This document shows positions 11,328 through 21,295 of a stretch of DNA of 64,000 bases, in pieces; position 1 is the stretch's first letter; every line of letters begins with the position of its first letter. Made by a program: the position numbers and the translations under genes. The notes under the pieces are model-generated. The model did not search any database. It saw only the letters and a program-made list of their open reading frames with translations, and had not been told where the DNA came from. Origin of the DNA: Palaemon carinicauda (taxonomy: Eukaryota > Arthropoda > Malacostraca > Decapoda > Palaemonidae); assembly GCF_036898095.1 (NCBI RefSeq), contig NC_090746.1, positions 101,822,958-101,886,957 on the forward strand. The letters are read 5' to 3'.

Positions 11328-12226
11328 TCCAAATAGCTGACTTCCTTCTTCATCTTAGGAATGAGAGATCCCTTTCAACATCTACGATTAAAGGGTATAG
11401 GAGCATGTTGGCCTCAGTCCTCCGCCACAGGGGTTTGGACCTGTCTTCCAACAAGGACCTTCAAGACATTCTCAAGTCTTTTGAGACGTCTAAAGAACGT
11501 CGTCTTTCCACTCCAGGCTGGAATCTGGACGTAGTCTTAAGGTTCCTTATGACATCTAGGTTCGAACCTCTCCAGTCAGCTTCCTTCAAGGATCTTACCC
11601 TCAAGACTGCTTTTCTCGTTTGCCTTGCAACAGCTAAGAGAGTCAGTGAGGTTCATGCCTTCAGCAAGAACATTGGTTTCACAACCGAATCAGCTACATG
11701 TTCTTTTCAGCTTGGATTCCTAGCAAAGAACGAGCTTCCTTCACGTCCTTGGCCTAGATCGTTCGAAATACCTAGCCTCTCCAACATGGTAGGTAACGAA
11801 CTAGAGAGAGTTCTTTGCCCTGTCAGAGCTCTCAAATATTATCTGAAGAGGTCTAAACCTATTCGAGGACAGTCAGAAGCCTTATGGTGTGCCATCAAGA
11901 AACCCTCGAGACCCATGTCCAAGAATGGGCTTTCGTACTATATAAGGCTTCTGATCAGAGAAGCACATTCTCACTTAAAGGAGGAAGACCTTGCATTGCT
12001 GAAGGTAAGGACCCACGAAGTAAGAGCTGTAGCTACTTCGTTGGCCTTTAATAAAAACCGTTCTCTGCAGAGCATTATGGATGCAACCTATTGGAGGAGC
12101 AAGTCAGTGTTTGCATCATTTTATCTGAAAGATGTCCAGTCTCTTTACGAGAACTGCTACACCCTGGGACCATTCGTAGCAGCGAGTGCAGTAGTAGGTG
12201 AGGGCTCAGCCACTACATTCCCATAA
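11054..12226 (+). CDS. DIRS A tyrosine recombinase, 390 aa
   Basis: The YR integrates the circular cDNA in DIRS elements. From the Met at 11054 (conserved in A, B, D and E) the protein has an N-terminal SAM-like core-binding region (SKEAASAIARARR, then QIADFLLHLR) and a catalytic domain with Arg in AKRVSEVHAF, the HxxR box THEVRA, Trp in TYWRSKS and the presumed nucleophile Tyr in ASFYLKD. The frame is open further upstream (to 10649), but that part is only the RT frame read out of phase. The first 274 bp overlap the end of ORF2. Intact. Confidence 0.9.
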   Translation: MASRLPQDSTSKSGPSTSTTRRQVAPKPPRSSTDCLQTVERFARARGFSKEAASAIARARRISTRRVYQSKWEVFRSWCRANSISSTNTSVIQIADFLLHLRNERSLSTSTIKGYRSMLASVLRHRGLDLSSNKDLQDILKSFETSKERRLSTPGWNLDVVLRFLMTSRFEPLQSASFKDLTLKTAFLVCLATAKRVSEVHAFSKNIGFTTESATCSFQLGFLAKNELPSRPWPRSFEIPSLSNMVGNELERVLCPVRALKYYLKRSKPIRGQSEALWCAIKKPSRPMSKNGLSYYIRLLIREAHSHLKEEDLALLKVRTHEVRAVATSLAFNKNRSLQSIMDATYWRSKSVFASFYLKDVQSLYENCYTLGPFVAASAVVGEGSATTFP

Positions 12227-12618
12227 TCCCATAACCTTTTTAACCTTTCTCTTGAATACTTTTATTGTTGTTTTTATGGTTGTTACGGTAGGCTAAGAAG
12301 CCTTCCGCATCCTTGGATTTGGCGGGTGGTCTATTCATTCTTGAGAAGCGCCTGGGTTAAAGGTTTGGTAGAGGTCCTTTAGTAGGGTTGCAACCCCTTG
12401 TACTTTGGCACCTTTGGGTTGATTCAGCCTCCAAGAGGAACGCTGCGCTCAGTAAGGAAGACGAACTTTAAATAAAAGGCAGAGTAACGGTTCTATTCGA
12501 CTTCCTTACCAGGTACTTATTATTTCATTGTTATTTGAGATAACTGTTATATGAAATTTGGGATACTTAGCTATCCTTTAATCATGTACACTGGTTTTCA
12601 CCCACCTCCCTGGGTGTG

Positions 12619-12713
12619 AATCAGCTACATGATTATCGGGTAAGTTTAATATTGAAAAATGTTATTTTTATTAATAAAATAAATTTTTGAATATACTTAC
12701 CCGATAATCATGA
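12619..12713 (+). repeat. DIRS A internal complementary region (ICR)
   Basis: The first half (CAGCTACATGATTATCGGG ... TTTAATATTGAAAA) is the reverse complement of the element's left end. The second half (ATGTTATTTTTATTAATAAA ... CTTACCCGATAATCATG) is the reverse complement of its right end. The ICR is therefore the reverse complement of a right-end/left-end circle junction, fused at a short T/A run. In the DIRS model this region templates circle closure. Confidence 0.92.
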
Positions 12714-12757
12714 TTTAATCGACCCTCCCTTTCCTCCCCAGAGAGAACCAGTGGACC

Positions 12758-12955
12758 GAGGAATAATTGAGGAGGTGTCAACAACAAATGATTGAGTACC
12801 TGGCCACAGGTGGCGCTGGTAAGTACACCCCCTTCTAGTATTGTGATAGCTGGCGTATCCCTCCATAGAATTCTGTCGGGCAACGGAGTTGACAGCTACA
12901 TGATTATCGGGTAAGTATATTCAAAAATTTATTTTATTAATAAAAATAACATTTT
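12758..12955 (+). repeat. DIRS A right inverted terminal repeat with extension
   Basis: Reverse complement of the left repeat, from GAGGAATAATTGAGGAGG through CTACATGATTATCGGG, followed by about 40 bp (GTAAGTATATTC ... AATAACATTTT) absent from the left end. The host LINE sequence resumes at 12956 (AGAACTTTTATTCC). It contains a GGGTAAGTAT splice-donor-like motif on the + strand. Confidence 0.9.
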
Positions 12956-13263
12956 AGAACTTTTATTCCAGCTGTGACCAAGTTGTGGAATAATCTTCTT
13001 AATTGGGTAGTTGAATTGGTAGAATTTCAAAAGTTTAAACTTGCAGCAAATTCTTTTTGTTGAACAGGTGACATAAGTCGTTTTATCTGTTTATATATGA
13101 AATATCTGTTTGATGATGTTACTGTTTTTAAAATATTTCAATTGTTCATTATTTCTTGTATCGTTTATTTATTGCCTTATTTCCTTTCCTCACTGGGCTA
13201 TTTTCCCTGTTGGAGCCCTTGGGCTTATAGCATCTTTCTTTTTCAACTAGGGTTGTAGCTTAG

Positions 13264-13298
<35 letters not shown>
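12956..13298 (+). pseudogene. LINE relic right of DIRS A: ORF C-terminus, 3' UTR and (TAA)n tail
   Basis: The frame from 12956 reads RTFIPAVTKLWNNL and so on to a TGA at 13061-13063 (35 codons). FIPA..KLWN is a typical C-terminal motif of non-LTR RT proteins, and it joins logically to the NTTQY end at 6187. After the stop comes the same 3' sequence as the dispersed (TAA)n-tailed repeats (CTCACTGGGCTATTTTCCC, GGGCTTATAGCATC, then (TAA)n to about 13298). This shows that the dispersed family is, or shares its 3' end with, a LINE. Confidence 0.72.
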
Positions 13299-13299
<1 letters not shown>

Positions 13300-13579
13300 T
13301 CTCCTACAGCTCGAAAGGCTGGCCTAAGGTGAATGCAGGAATTTAACCTGTGCTGCCATTTAGTCAAACTTCTCTGAAGTCGGAAGGAACAAGCTTCTTC
13401 TCGAAGGAATACCGTATCCTTCTTTGGATACATGCACTTACAAGTATTATGCCTCCTAGCGAGTGCTATTGAATCAGTGTTCCCTGACTGGATTGGAACT
13501 TGCGATCAGCTGGCTTTTTAGCGACTTGAACGTTCTTAGCAAGTGAGCATGCTCACCCCTGTGGAGACATGCTTAATGT

Positions 13580-14203
13580 TAACATGATACTGCTGCTAGA
13601 GAGTTATTGGGTCCTTTGAATGGCCAGACAGTACTGCATTGGATCCCTCTCTCTGGTTATGGCCCATTTTTCATTTGCCTACACATATATTGAATAGTCT
13701 GGCCTATTCTTTACATATTCTCCTGTCCTCATACACCTGACAACACTGAGATTACTAAACAATTCTTCTTCACCAAAGGGGTTAACTACTGCACTGTAAT
13801 TCTTCAGTGGCTATTTTTCTCTTGCTAAGGGTAGAAGAGTCTCTTTAGTTATGGTAAGCAGCTCTTCTAGGCAAAAGACACTCCAAAATCAAACCATTTT
13901 TCTCTAGTCTTGGGTAGTGCCATAGCCTCTCTACCATGGTCTTCCACTGTCTTGGGTTAGAATTCTCTTGCATGAGGGTACACTTAGGCACACTATTCTA
14001 TTTAATTTCTCTTCTTCTCTTTTTTAATTTTTTATAGTTTACATAGGAAATATTTATTTTAATGTTACTGTTCTTAAAATATTTTAATTTTTGTTGATTC
14101 CTTTCCTCACTGGGCTATTTTTCCTGTTGGGGCCCCTGGGCTTATAGCCTCCTGCTTTTCCAACTGGGGTTGTAGCTTAGCAAGTAATAATGATAATAAC
14201 AAT

Positions 14204-14257
<54 letters not shown>
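13580..14257 (+). repeat. (TAA)n-tailed LINE/SINE family, near full-length copy
   Basis: About 0.68 kb. It begins near GCTAGAGAGTTATTGGGTCC and carries the ATTGGATCCCTCTC, TGGTCTTCCACTGTCTTGG and GGGCTTATAGCCTCCTGCTT landmarks, ending in a long (TAA)n tract (about 14188-14257). No protein frame is present, so this looks like a non-autonomous element that shares its last ~250 bp with the LINE at 12956-13298. 13299-13579 holds nothing I recognise. Confidence 0.75.
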
Positions 14258-14544
14258 TCGGGTTTTTATAGCCAGGAAAACTAAAAATTACTTTTAAAAT
14301 TAATTTTATATATGTACTTGCTCACATAATCATGTGTTCAAACTTTTTTTCTCAGACAAAGTAATTCATGTTTTTAGGTGATTATATATGTAGTTATTTT
14401 ACCATATTAGATATAGATTATATTATCCTATTGGCTAAGTTCCCTAGTATTATTGTCAATTTGTCTGTATGAAGAACTATGGTACATTAACTAGTTAGTG
14501 TTAAAAATATTAAATTATAAACCTAACATCTCTTTATATTTCAG

Positions 14545-14680
14545 GGTTACAAACAGTGATGGGCGTGCTGGTCAGTTCCTTAGCCAGGAGGCCTTTACCA
14601 AAGGAATCTACAAGATGTATTTCGACACAGCAGACTACTTTAAGCAGCAGAATACAAAGGGGTTCTACCCTTATGTAGAG
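14545..14680 (+). CDS. urah: 5-hydroxyisourate hydrolase, coding exon 2
   Basis: Flanked by TTTCAG at 14541-14544 and by the donor GTAAAT at 14681. The first base completes Lys40; then 45 codons encode residues 41-85, starting VTNSDGRAGQFL and ending GFYPYVE. TNSDGR contains Arg47, the catalytic Arg of the family, and FYP..VE is a conserved strand motif. The exon ends in phase 0. Exon 3 lies 13.7 kb downstream, beyond LINE relics, a Tigger element and DIRS B. Confidence 0.95.
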
Positions 14681-14939
14681 GTAAATATAATATTTTATGT
14701 TCTAGGTTATAAGTAATATCTTGACTGAATTGTGCAAGGGCTGTACAGTGAAACTTAGCCCACTTAGTTATCCAAAGTATAACAAGAAAGGAAGTTTTTC
14801 CACTTTCATCTGATGTGTATGGTCTGAATTTGTTTATACTTCCTTGAGGAACACCAGATATAACATTCACACTCATTATTATGTCCTTCAATAACAACTT
14901 TTTGCATGCTATTGCTGTACTTAAAAAGTGAATACCTGT

Positions 14940-15600
14940 CATCATCATCATCATAGCTGTCATTTGACATAGTGTACTACTATGTCAAAGACCTCAATGA
15001 TTTCTCAAATGAGGAACTAGTCAAATTTTAGATCCACACCCACTTTCACAGTGTGGGCGCACATTATGAGGAAGTAGTGGAATTTGTGGGTTTTCATATT
15101 GAGCTGATCTCCTTGCTCTTTTTCATCATTATCCTGTTTACGTTTTCTCTGGAGTGCATGAATGCCTTCTTTTATTTTTGGCCTCCAAGCAGTGCAGTCA
15201 CGTGCATCTCTTTTCCAGGATTTATAATTGATGTCACATATTTGTATTTAGACAGTCCTTGAAATGCTTTCTCTATCCACCCACACTTCAGGTTTCCTCA
15301 CTTAAGTCTGAGTATAATATTTGTTTTGGAATGGAGGTGTTCTTCATTTTGACTACATGGCCAGTCAATCTTCATGGACTCCGAGCGATAAGGGCTTCGA
15401 CACCCAAGCAATTTGACTTCTCAAATGCTACTGTTTGTCTGATTATCTTGCCAAATGATTTTTAGGACTTTTTGCATGCTGCGTAGATGGAATTTTTCAA
15501 GTTTTTATGCGACGTTTGTATGTGGTCCAAGTCTCTAAGGCTTAAAGAAGAATACTCTAGGAAGAGCAACTGAGCAATAGACCATTATTTTGTTTGGAAT
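14940..15600 (-). pseudogene. Relic of an endonuclease-RT LINE, 3' end
   Basis: Read on the minus strand, with frameshifts and stops, it gives LGVEALIARSP, LTGHVVKMKNTSIPKQILYS, KHFKDCLNTNM and then a PHCESGCGSK...HLRNH finger-like end, followed by an (ATG)n tract. The GHVVRM...PKQ and C-terminal Cys/His motifs are typical of the tail of apurinic-endonuclease-type LINE proteins in invertebrates. Heavily decayed. The clade is uncertain (RTE-like or similar). Confidence 0.6.
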
Positions 15601-15604
15601 TCCT

Positions 15605-16060
15605 TAAGTTATGCTAAGAATAGACCCAACTACTCCCAACTATTTGAGTTTGAAAACAAGGGCAGCATTAAAATCAAGGCCAATCATACAAATTTCCTGA
15701 CCACAATCTACGGATTTTTGTACAGCAATGGAAATTGTAAGAAAGGCATTACATGATCTAAGGCCTTTGCCCAAACCAAATTGCAAACTAGGGAACAGAT
15801 TGTTACCTTCAGCACACCTATTTGAACATCTTGCCAGAAGATATTAAATTTTTTATTGATAATGTGCCAGTTATGGAAAAAGGGCGGTAATCAGCCAGGC
15901 TAGAGCTACCGCAAAATCTTTTACCTATTGTAGTAACATTACCAATTCTCCAACAAGTGCAGAAAGAACCTCTTCCTGCTAACTTGTGAAAGATTACAAA
16001 CAACCTAGGAGCTAAGAAAAGGCAGTCTCTATAAAAAAGGAAAAATACCATTTGGAACCT
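15605..16060 (-). pseudogene. Relic of a non-LTR retrotransposon RT domain
   Basis: On the minus strand, 16051-15818 reads GNVTTIGKRFCGSSSLADYRP followed by FSIT, a typical start of a jockey-like RT domain. Further on, LFPSLQFGLGKGLRSCNAFL and MIGLDFNAA correspond to the region up to RT motif A, where the catalytic Asp is retained. An in-frame stop and a deletion after motif A show it is dead. It differs from the LINE tail immediately downstream (14940-15600), so two LINE insertions seem to be juxtaposed. Confidence 0.65.
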
Positions 16061-16759
16061 TATATTGGTAATAAGCCAAGGTCTTTTGCATCATATACAG
16101 TACTCCGATTCAGTTACAGTATCTATGTTGATCACTTGTGATCACATGTTCTCCAGATTACTTACATACTGTGCATTAAGATCTCTTCCCCTGGTTTAGT
16201 TAGCAATTATTACCTGGAATATGCATGAGAATTATTTTTAGATCATGATCTGTATTCCATTTGTATTAAATTAGGTGTAATACAGTGAACCCTCGCTACT
16301 TCGCGGTTCGACAATCGCGGATTCACCACTTCGCGGATTCACCACTTCGCGGGGTTTTTCCATAACCCATATATATATACATATCGCGGATTTTCCGGAA
16401 AATTCGAAAATACCGCGAAATCTGAAGACCCCCAAATACGATATTTTGTTACCTGTAATTCCATTAATACTGTAATTAGTAATATCTGCTCTTACTGATT
16501 GTTCATTGCATTACATATGATATATAATTCAGCACAGAAAGAAATAAAACACGAAAAGAGAATGTGATCATACGATAATTCAGTACGTAGTAAAATTAAA
16601 TCGAACATGAAACGCAAATCAGATGCAGTCATACCATATTAGAATGGTGTGTACTGTAATGGATGTGCTTCTTTTCCATGAATCTTTTGTATGTATACGT
16701 ACGTAGTACAGTACTGCATCCAATAATATTCTTTGTTGCAAAAATCACATTTCGAATAA

Positions 16760-16765
<6 letters not shown>

Positions 16766-16819
<54 letters not shown>

Positions 16820-16975
16820 GGCGTAAAATAGCGTACGTAAATTTTTATTATTATTGTTATTATTATTATTATTGTTGTTGTTGTTAATAAAATTATTATT
16901 ATTATTATTATCATTATTATTATTATTATTACTGTACAGTATTATTATCATTATTTATTATTATTACGGTATTGT
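16766..16975. repeat. (GA)n and (TTA)n microsatellites inside the Tigger element
   Basis: (GA)n at about 16766-16820 with one interruption, then TTA/TTG-type triplets about 16846-16975. They account for the open frames rich in Arg-Glu, Leu or Ile on both strands here, which are not genes. Confidence 0.9.
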
Positions 16976-17298
16976 ACTTAATCTACGTACGTTCAGTATG
17001 CGCGGGGCATCTTCTATGAGTAACCAACGCATCATAGTACTGTAAGACGGGTTGTGATTGGTTCAAGCGCTGATAGATGACGAATCAGAACTCAAGTTTT
17101 GTTATCTAGCTTGTGATTGGTGTTTTGCCCGCATCTTCTACCCGCAGCATCAAAGTTCTCGCGGGGCTGGATCGTTCACTTTCTCTTAACGCGTATCGCT
17201 GAGTAGACGTTCTTAAGTTTGTGAAGTTTAATCTGTGCTGTGTGCGACCTTTTTAAGTTGAACTTTTTGTTACAGTACTGTACGTAAATCCTACTGTA

Positions 17299-19170
17299 AT
17301 GGCTCCCAAGCGTTCTGCTTCTCTTAAGGCTGGTAGTGAGCCTAAACGCCACCGAAGGATGATGACGATAGCTGAGAAGGTTACGCTTCTCGACATGTTA
17401 AAAGATGGTAGAAGTTACGCGGCCGCCGGCCGCCATTTTGGCATCAACGAATCCACCGTTCGCTATATCAAAAAGGACGAGGCGAACATTAGAAAGACGG
17501 CTGCAATCACCTTTAGCAGATCAGCGAAGCGAGTCGTTACAACGCGTAATAAAACGATCGTACGCATGGAAGGTGCTTTAGCTGTGTGGATTGCCGACTG
17601 CCGGAAGAAGAACATAGCGTTGGATACGAACACCATCCAAACAAAGGCTTTGAGTTTATATGAGAATTTTGCTGCAAAGGAACCTAAAGACGACGACGGC
17701 AACCATGCTGAAGATGATGATGATGCAGATGATCCTCAACCAGGGACATCCACTGATTCCCAGCCTCAGAAACGTTTTTCCGCAAGCAAAGGATGGTTCG
17801 CGAAGTTTCAGAAACGCTTCGCCCTGAAAAGCGTTTCCCTGCATGGGGAGTCTGCTTCCGCTGACACTGCCGCTGCTGAAACTTACGTGAACCAGACGTT
17901 CAAGAATATTATCGCCGAAGGTGGATACAAGCCGGAACAAGTCTTTAATATGGATGAGACTGGCTTGTTTTGGAAGAGAATGCCGTCGCGAACTTTCCTG
18001 TTCAAAGAGGAAGCCAAAGCCTCTGGCTTTAAGGCATTCAAGGATCGCGTTACCCTCGTGATGTGTGGCAATGCTGCTGGATTTTTGTTAAAGCCGGGGC
18101 TTATTTATAAGTCGAAAAATCCTCGCGCTTTGAAAAATAAAAATAAGAATCTCCTTCCCGTGTACTGGATGCATAATCAAAAAGCATGGATTACGAAGAT
18201 GCTGACCTCCAACTGGTTCCACCAGTGTTTTATCCCGCAAGTCAGCAAATATCTCGTAGAGAAGGGCTTGCCATTCAAGATCCTTCTCCTTATGGATAAC
18301 GCTGGTGGACACGCAACTGACCTGTCGCATGAGGGCATTCAGGTTGAGTTCCTGCCACCCAACACCACGTCATTAATTCAACCGATGGACCAGGGGGTTA
18401 TCAGGGCGTTCAAGGCCCTCTACACGAAGAATACCTTGGCGGACCTCGTTGCGTGTGTGGATGCTGCCCAAGATGACGAGGATGAAGATTTCAACTTGAA
18501 GGTGTACTGGCGGCAGTACACCATAGCCACGTGCCTGCAGAATATTCAGAAGGCACTTCAAGAGATGAAACCTGCAACTGTGAATGCGAGCTGGAAGAAG
18601 TTGTGGCCCGATATTGTTTACGACGACAAGGGATTTACTCCGTCGGAAATCCAACACTCTGCAATACGGAAATCTGTGCAGTTGGCTGCCATAATTGGAG
18701 GTGACGGGCTTGGCGACATGACGACTGAAGACGTCGACGAGTTGTTGGACTGCCATTCCCAGCCCCTAACTGACGCAGACCTCGAAGACCTGACGAAATC
18801 GGCAAGTGAGGAAGAGAGTGATACCCAGGAAGAGACCCAAGAAAATGTCAAAGAAACGGGCTTAACATTAGAACGGCTTGCCAAGTTCTGCAACCATATC
18901 AAGGAGGCGAAAGAAATGTTACAAGAGTGGGACGAGGATATGGTTCGCTCGATCCAATTCTCCAACAAGGTCGATGACATCATGACTCCCTACAGGATGC
19001 TCTTGTATCGAAAAAAGAAGCAGCGGCAACAACTTCCGATCACAATGTTCTTCCAGCCTCGCAAAAAAGAGCCAGTTCCTCCTGCTAGTACGCCTTCGGA
19101 AGAAATTGAAGAAGTTTCCCAGGAAGAAGTTGAAGAGGTGTCCCAGGAAAAGACACCTCCGTCTGAATAG
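17299..19170 (+). CDS. Tigger-like transposase, 623 aa
   Basis: Cut-and-paste transposase of the pogo/Tigger (CENP-B/jerky-like) group. The N-terminus is basic, then a psq-type helix-turn-helix (about 20-70, MTIAEKVTLLDMLKDGRSYA and INESTVRYIKK) and a CENP-B-type second HTH (about 90-190, ending SKGWFAKFQKRF). The DDE domain has D219 in NMDETGLFW, D333 in LLLMDNAGGH and D364 in IQPMDQGVIRAF; 30 residues separate the last two, a DD30D arrangement as expected for Tigger. The C-terminus is acidic. The frame is full-length without stops. The start ATG lies about 1 kb inside the left terminus. Likely a recent or domesticable copy. Confidence 0.94.
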   Translation: MAPKRSASLKAGSEPKRHRRMMTIAEKVTLLDMLKDGRSYAAAGRHFGINESTVRYIKKDEANIRKTAAITFSRSAKRVVTTRNKTIVRMEGALAVWIADCRKKNIALDTNTIQTKALSLYENFAAKEPKDDDGNHAEDDDDADDPQPGTSTDSQPQKRFSASKGWFAKFQKRFALKSVSLHGESASADTAAAETYVNQTFKNIIAEGGYKPEQVFNMDETGLFWKRMPSRTFLFKEEAKASGFKAFKDRVTLVMCGNAAGFLLKPGLIYKSKNPRALKNKNKNLLPVYWMHNQKAWITKMLTSNWFHQCFIPQVSKYLVEKGLPFKILLLMDNAGGHATDLSHEGIQVEFLPPNTTSLIQPMDQGVIRAFKALYTKNTLADLVACVDAAQDDEDEDFNLKVYWRQYTIATCLQNIQKALQEMKPATVNASWKKLWPDIVYDDKGFTPSEIQHSAIRKSVQLAAIIGGDGLGDMTTEDVDELLDCHSQPLTDADLEDLTKSASEEESDTQEETQENVKETGLTLERLAKFCNHIKEAKEMLQEWDEDMVRSIQFSNKVDDIMTPYRMLLYRKKKQRQQLPITMFFQPRKKEPVPPASTPSEEIEEVSQEEVEEVSQEKTPPSE

Positions 19171-19458
19171 ACGTAAAATACTATCATTGACTGCACAGTA
19201 GAACACATCATCAGCTTCATCATCATCATTTCTACTGTGCAGCAAATTCATCGCCATCACCATTCAAGTTTTTCTTCAATTTCTTTCGTGGTGAGTACAG
19301 TAACAATGTTTATTTTTTACTTTAATATTCTTACTGCCTGTTTTATAGTTTAGTAATGTACGTACTGTATGCATTAAGTTAAAGGGAAGGTTTTAAAAGT
19401 CTACATGTTGTAACCTATCATATTTTTTTTGTTTAAAATTTACATTTACGTACGTAAA

Positions 19459-19463
<5 letters not shown>

Positions 19464-19522
<59 letters not shown>
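19464..19522. repeat. (CT)n microsatellite inside the Tigger element
   Basis: Uninterrupted CT dinucleotides downstream of the transposase stop, within the transposon 3' region. Confidence 0.95.
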
Positions 19523-19525
<3 letters not shown>

Positions 19526-20192
19526 AATTGTTTTCCTGCTTTGCTACGTACAATACTGTATAATTTATATTTGTAAGGTAACATATTTTGTAAATGCTTT
19601 TACTGTAAATACTGTATGTACTGTATCATTATTTATCACTATCATCATGCGCGTTAAATGCCTTGTTTGTTCTGAGCGTGGTTGTTTACTGAGCGTACAC
19701 GCCGTCGTTTCAGGCGGCGTCATAAAGAAAAAGATTTCATTTGGAAGTCCTAAGAAAAATACGTAAACTAAAACATTGGTAATATAAAAATCAACATACA
19801 GTACTGTATAATCAATATAATCGATGCAAAAACTAACCTATACATATATGTGTACACTAAATGAGTTTGTTTCTTCATTATGATCAGAGATGAACGTAAA
19901 CAAAACATTGGTTGCCATTTTTTATCGTGCTTTTTAGGTGTTTAGGAAACGCATGATATAAAATCGCCTTTAATATTTGTGCCTGTTTTAGTTTAGGGTG
20001 CTGTAGTACATGCATTAAGTGTTCTGTACATTAAAGGGTGGTTTGTTAACAGTACTACGTACAAGGGAAGGTTTTAAAAGTCCGAATATACATGTTAAAT
20101 AAATAGGTAAATATGATGTCACTACTTCGCGGATTTTCACCTATCGCGCCCGCGTCTGAAACCTATCTACCGCGATAAACGAGGGTTCACTG

Positions 20193-21295
20193 TACTGTAC
20201 TGTGATTTGAATACTTGTTGCGAAGAGTGCGTTTCATTCTTGGTACCACTCATGGTACCATGATATGAGAATACATGTTAGAGAGGCAAGGGAGCATGCT
20301 AGAAATAGGAATAAATGGCGAGCGATTGTGACGCAGTTCCGGTAGGCCCCGTTGGTTCCTCCGGTCGCCTTGGTCACTGCTGAGGTAGCAGCAGTAGACG
20401 ATTCAGCCAATGAAACTTCATTTGTGGTGGATAAAGGGAGAGGGTGGGCTGTGGCACCCTAGCAGTAACAACCAAACTTGGCTGAATCCCTCGTCAGGCT
20501 GGGGGGAATGAAGAGACCAAAAGTCCCCTGTTGTTCCTTTTTTTTTATGTTGGCTACCCCCCCAAATTGGGGGAAGTTTCTTGGTAGATAGAATAGACCA
20601 CTCATGGAAAAATGTCTCAATGGTTGCCAATCAAGTAAACAGCCCTAGCGCAAAAGAAAACTTGCTGTTAGATCAAGGGAGAACCCAGGGAAGACTGGGC
20701 TATTTGACTATAGCAGGTATGACAACAATAATGATACAACTCCACCTTTGGACAACACTCAAGTCCAGACATCCGATTGTTTTGAGGTTCTCAAGCTATT
20801 AAAATTAGTTGCTTCCTTTGTTAAAATACAGAAGTCTAGTGACTCCTCCCTTAGATATAACAATTCTTGTCCTTCACTCCCTTTTTTCCAAATCTAACTA
20901 GCCCCCAAAATCATTCTGATATTAATAGCTTTTTATTCGGAAAAGGTACTGAAAATATGCTAGGATCTACAGATTCGAAAGCCTCACACAAGAGCCTCAA
21001 AATCTTACATAATTTAGGTCTTTTTGCTGCTAAACCTTTGCATATTTCACAATGCTAGTTGCTGCATAAGGCAATTAGATTGTTATTCTATATTCTCCAG
21101 ATGTTCATATACTGTACATGCCCACCCTCCTCCTCACTGACTCATGGCATCAAGGGGAAGGATAATATTGACTTTGAAACGTAGATAAAGACTATCTGAC
21201 ATGGAAGATCGGGCTACTCTGGCCACCACTAGAAGGTTTTAATACTTTAAGAGCATATATTTCTTGAAGTGAAAGAAAATGGGAAAATATTAATA
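20193..21295 (+). other. Intron 2 spacer between Tigger and DIRS B
   Basis: No gene recognised. A G+C-rich block at about 20308-20580, with the palindrome-like CCCCCCAAATTGGGGG, looks like part of a dispersed repeat, but no second copy is in the window. Confidence 0.35.

Larger units (their letters stand above)
6188..12955 (+). mobile_element. DIRS-like YR retrotransposon, element A
   Basis: About 6.77 kb, inserted in intron 1 of the HIU hydrolase gene in the sense orientation and inside a LINE relic. Order: left inverted terminal repeat (6188-6361), Gag-like ORF (6570-9269), RT/RNase H/MT-like ORF (9178-11327, one frameshift), tyrosine recombinase (11054-12226), internal complementary region (12619-12713), right inverted repeat with terminal extension (12758-12955). 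There are no LTRs, no DDE integrase and no target duplication; both ends lie in a T run. This architecture and the YR gene identify the DIRS order. It is co-linear with element B. Complete in structure, but RNase H is broken, so it would need help in trans. Confidence 0.95.
16283..20192 (+). mobile_element. Tigger/pogo-type DNA transposon, complete
   Basis: 3910 bp bounded by inverted termini CAGTGAACCCTCGCTACTTC at the left and ...GATAAACGAGGGTTCACTG at the right, with a TA target duplication on both sides (16281-16282 and 20193-20194). The left end carries repeated subterminal CACTTCGCGGATTCAC motifs, and ACTTCGCGGATT also occurs near the right end; these are plausible transposase binding sites. 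It contains an intact transposase (17299-19170) plus internal (GA)n, (TTA)n and (CT)n tracts. It lies in intron 2 of the HIU hydrolase gene. Confidence 0.93.
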
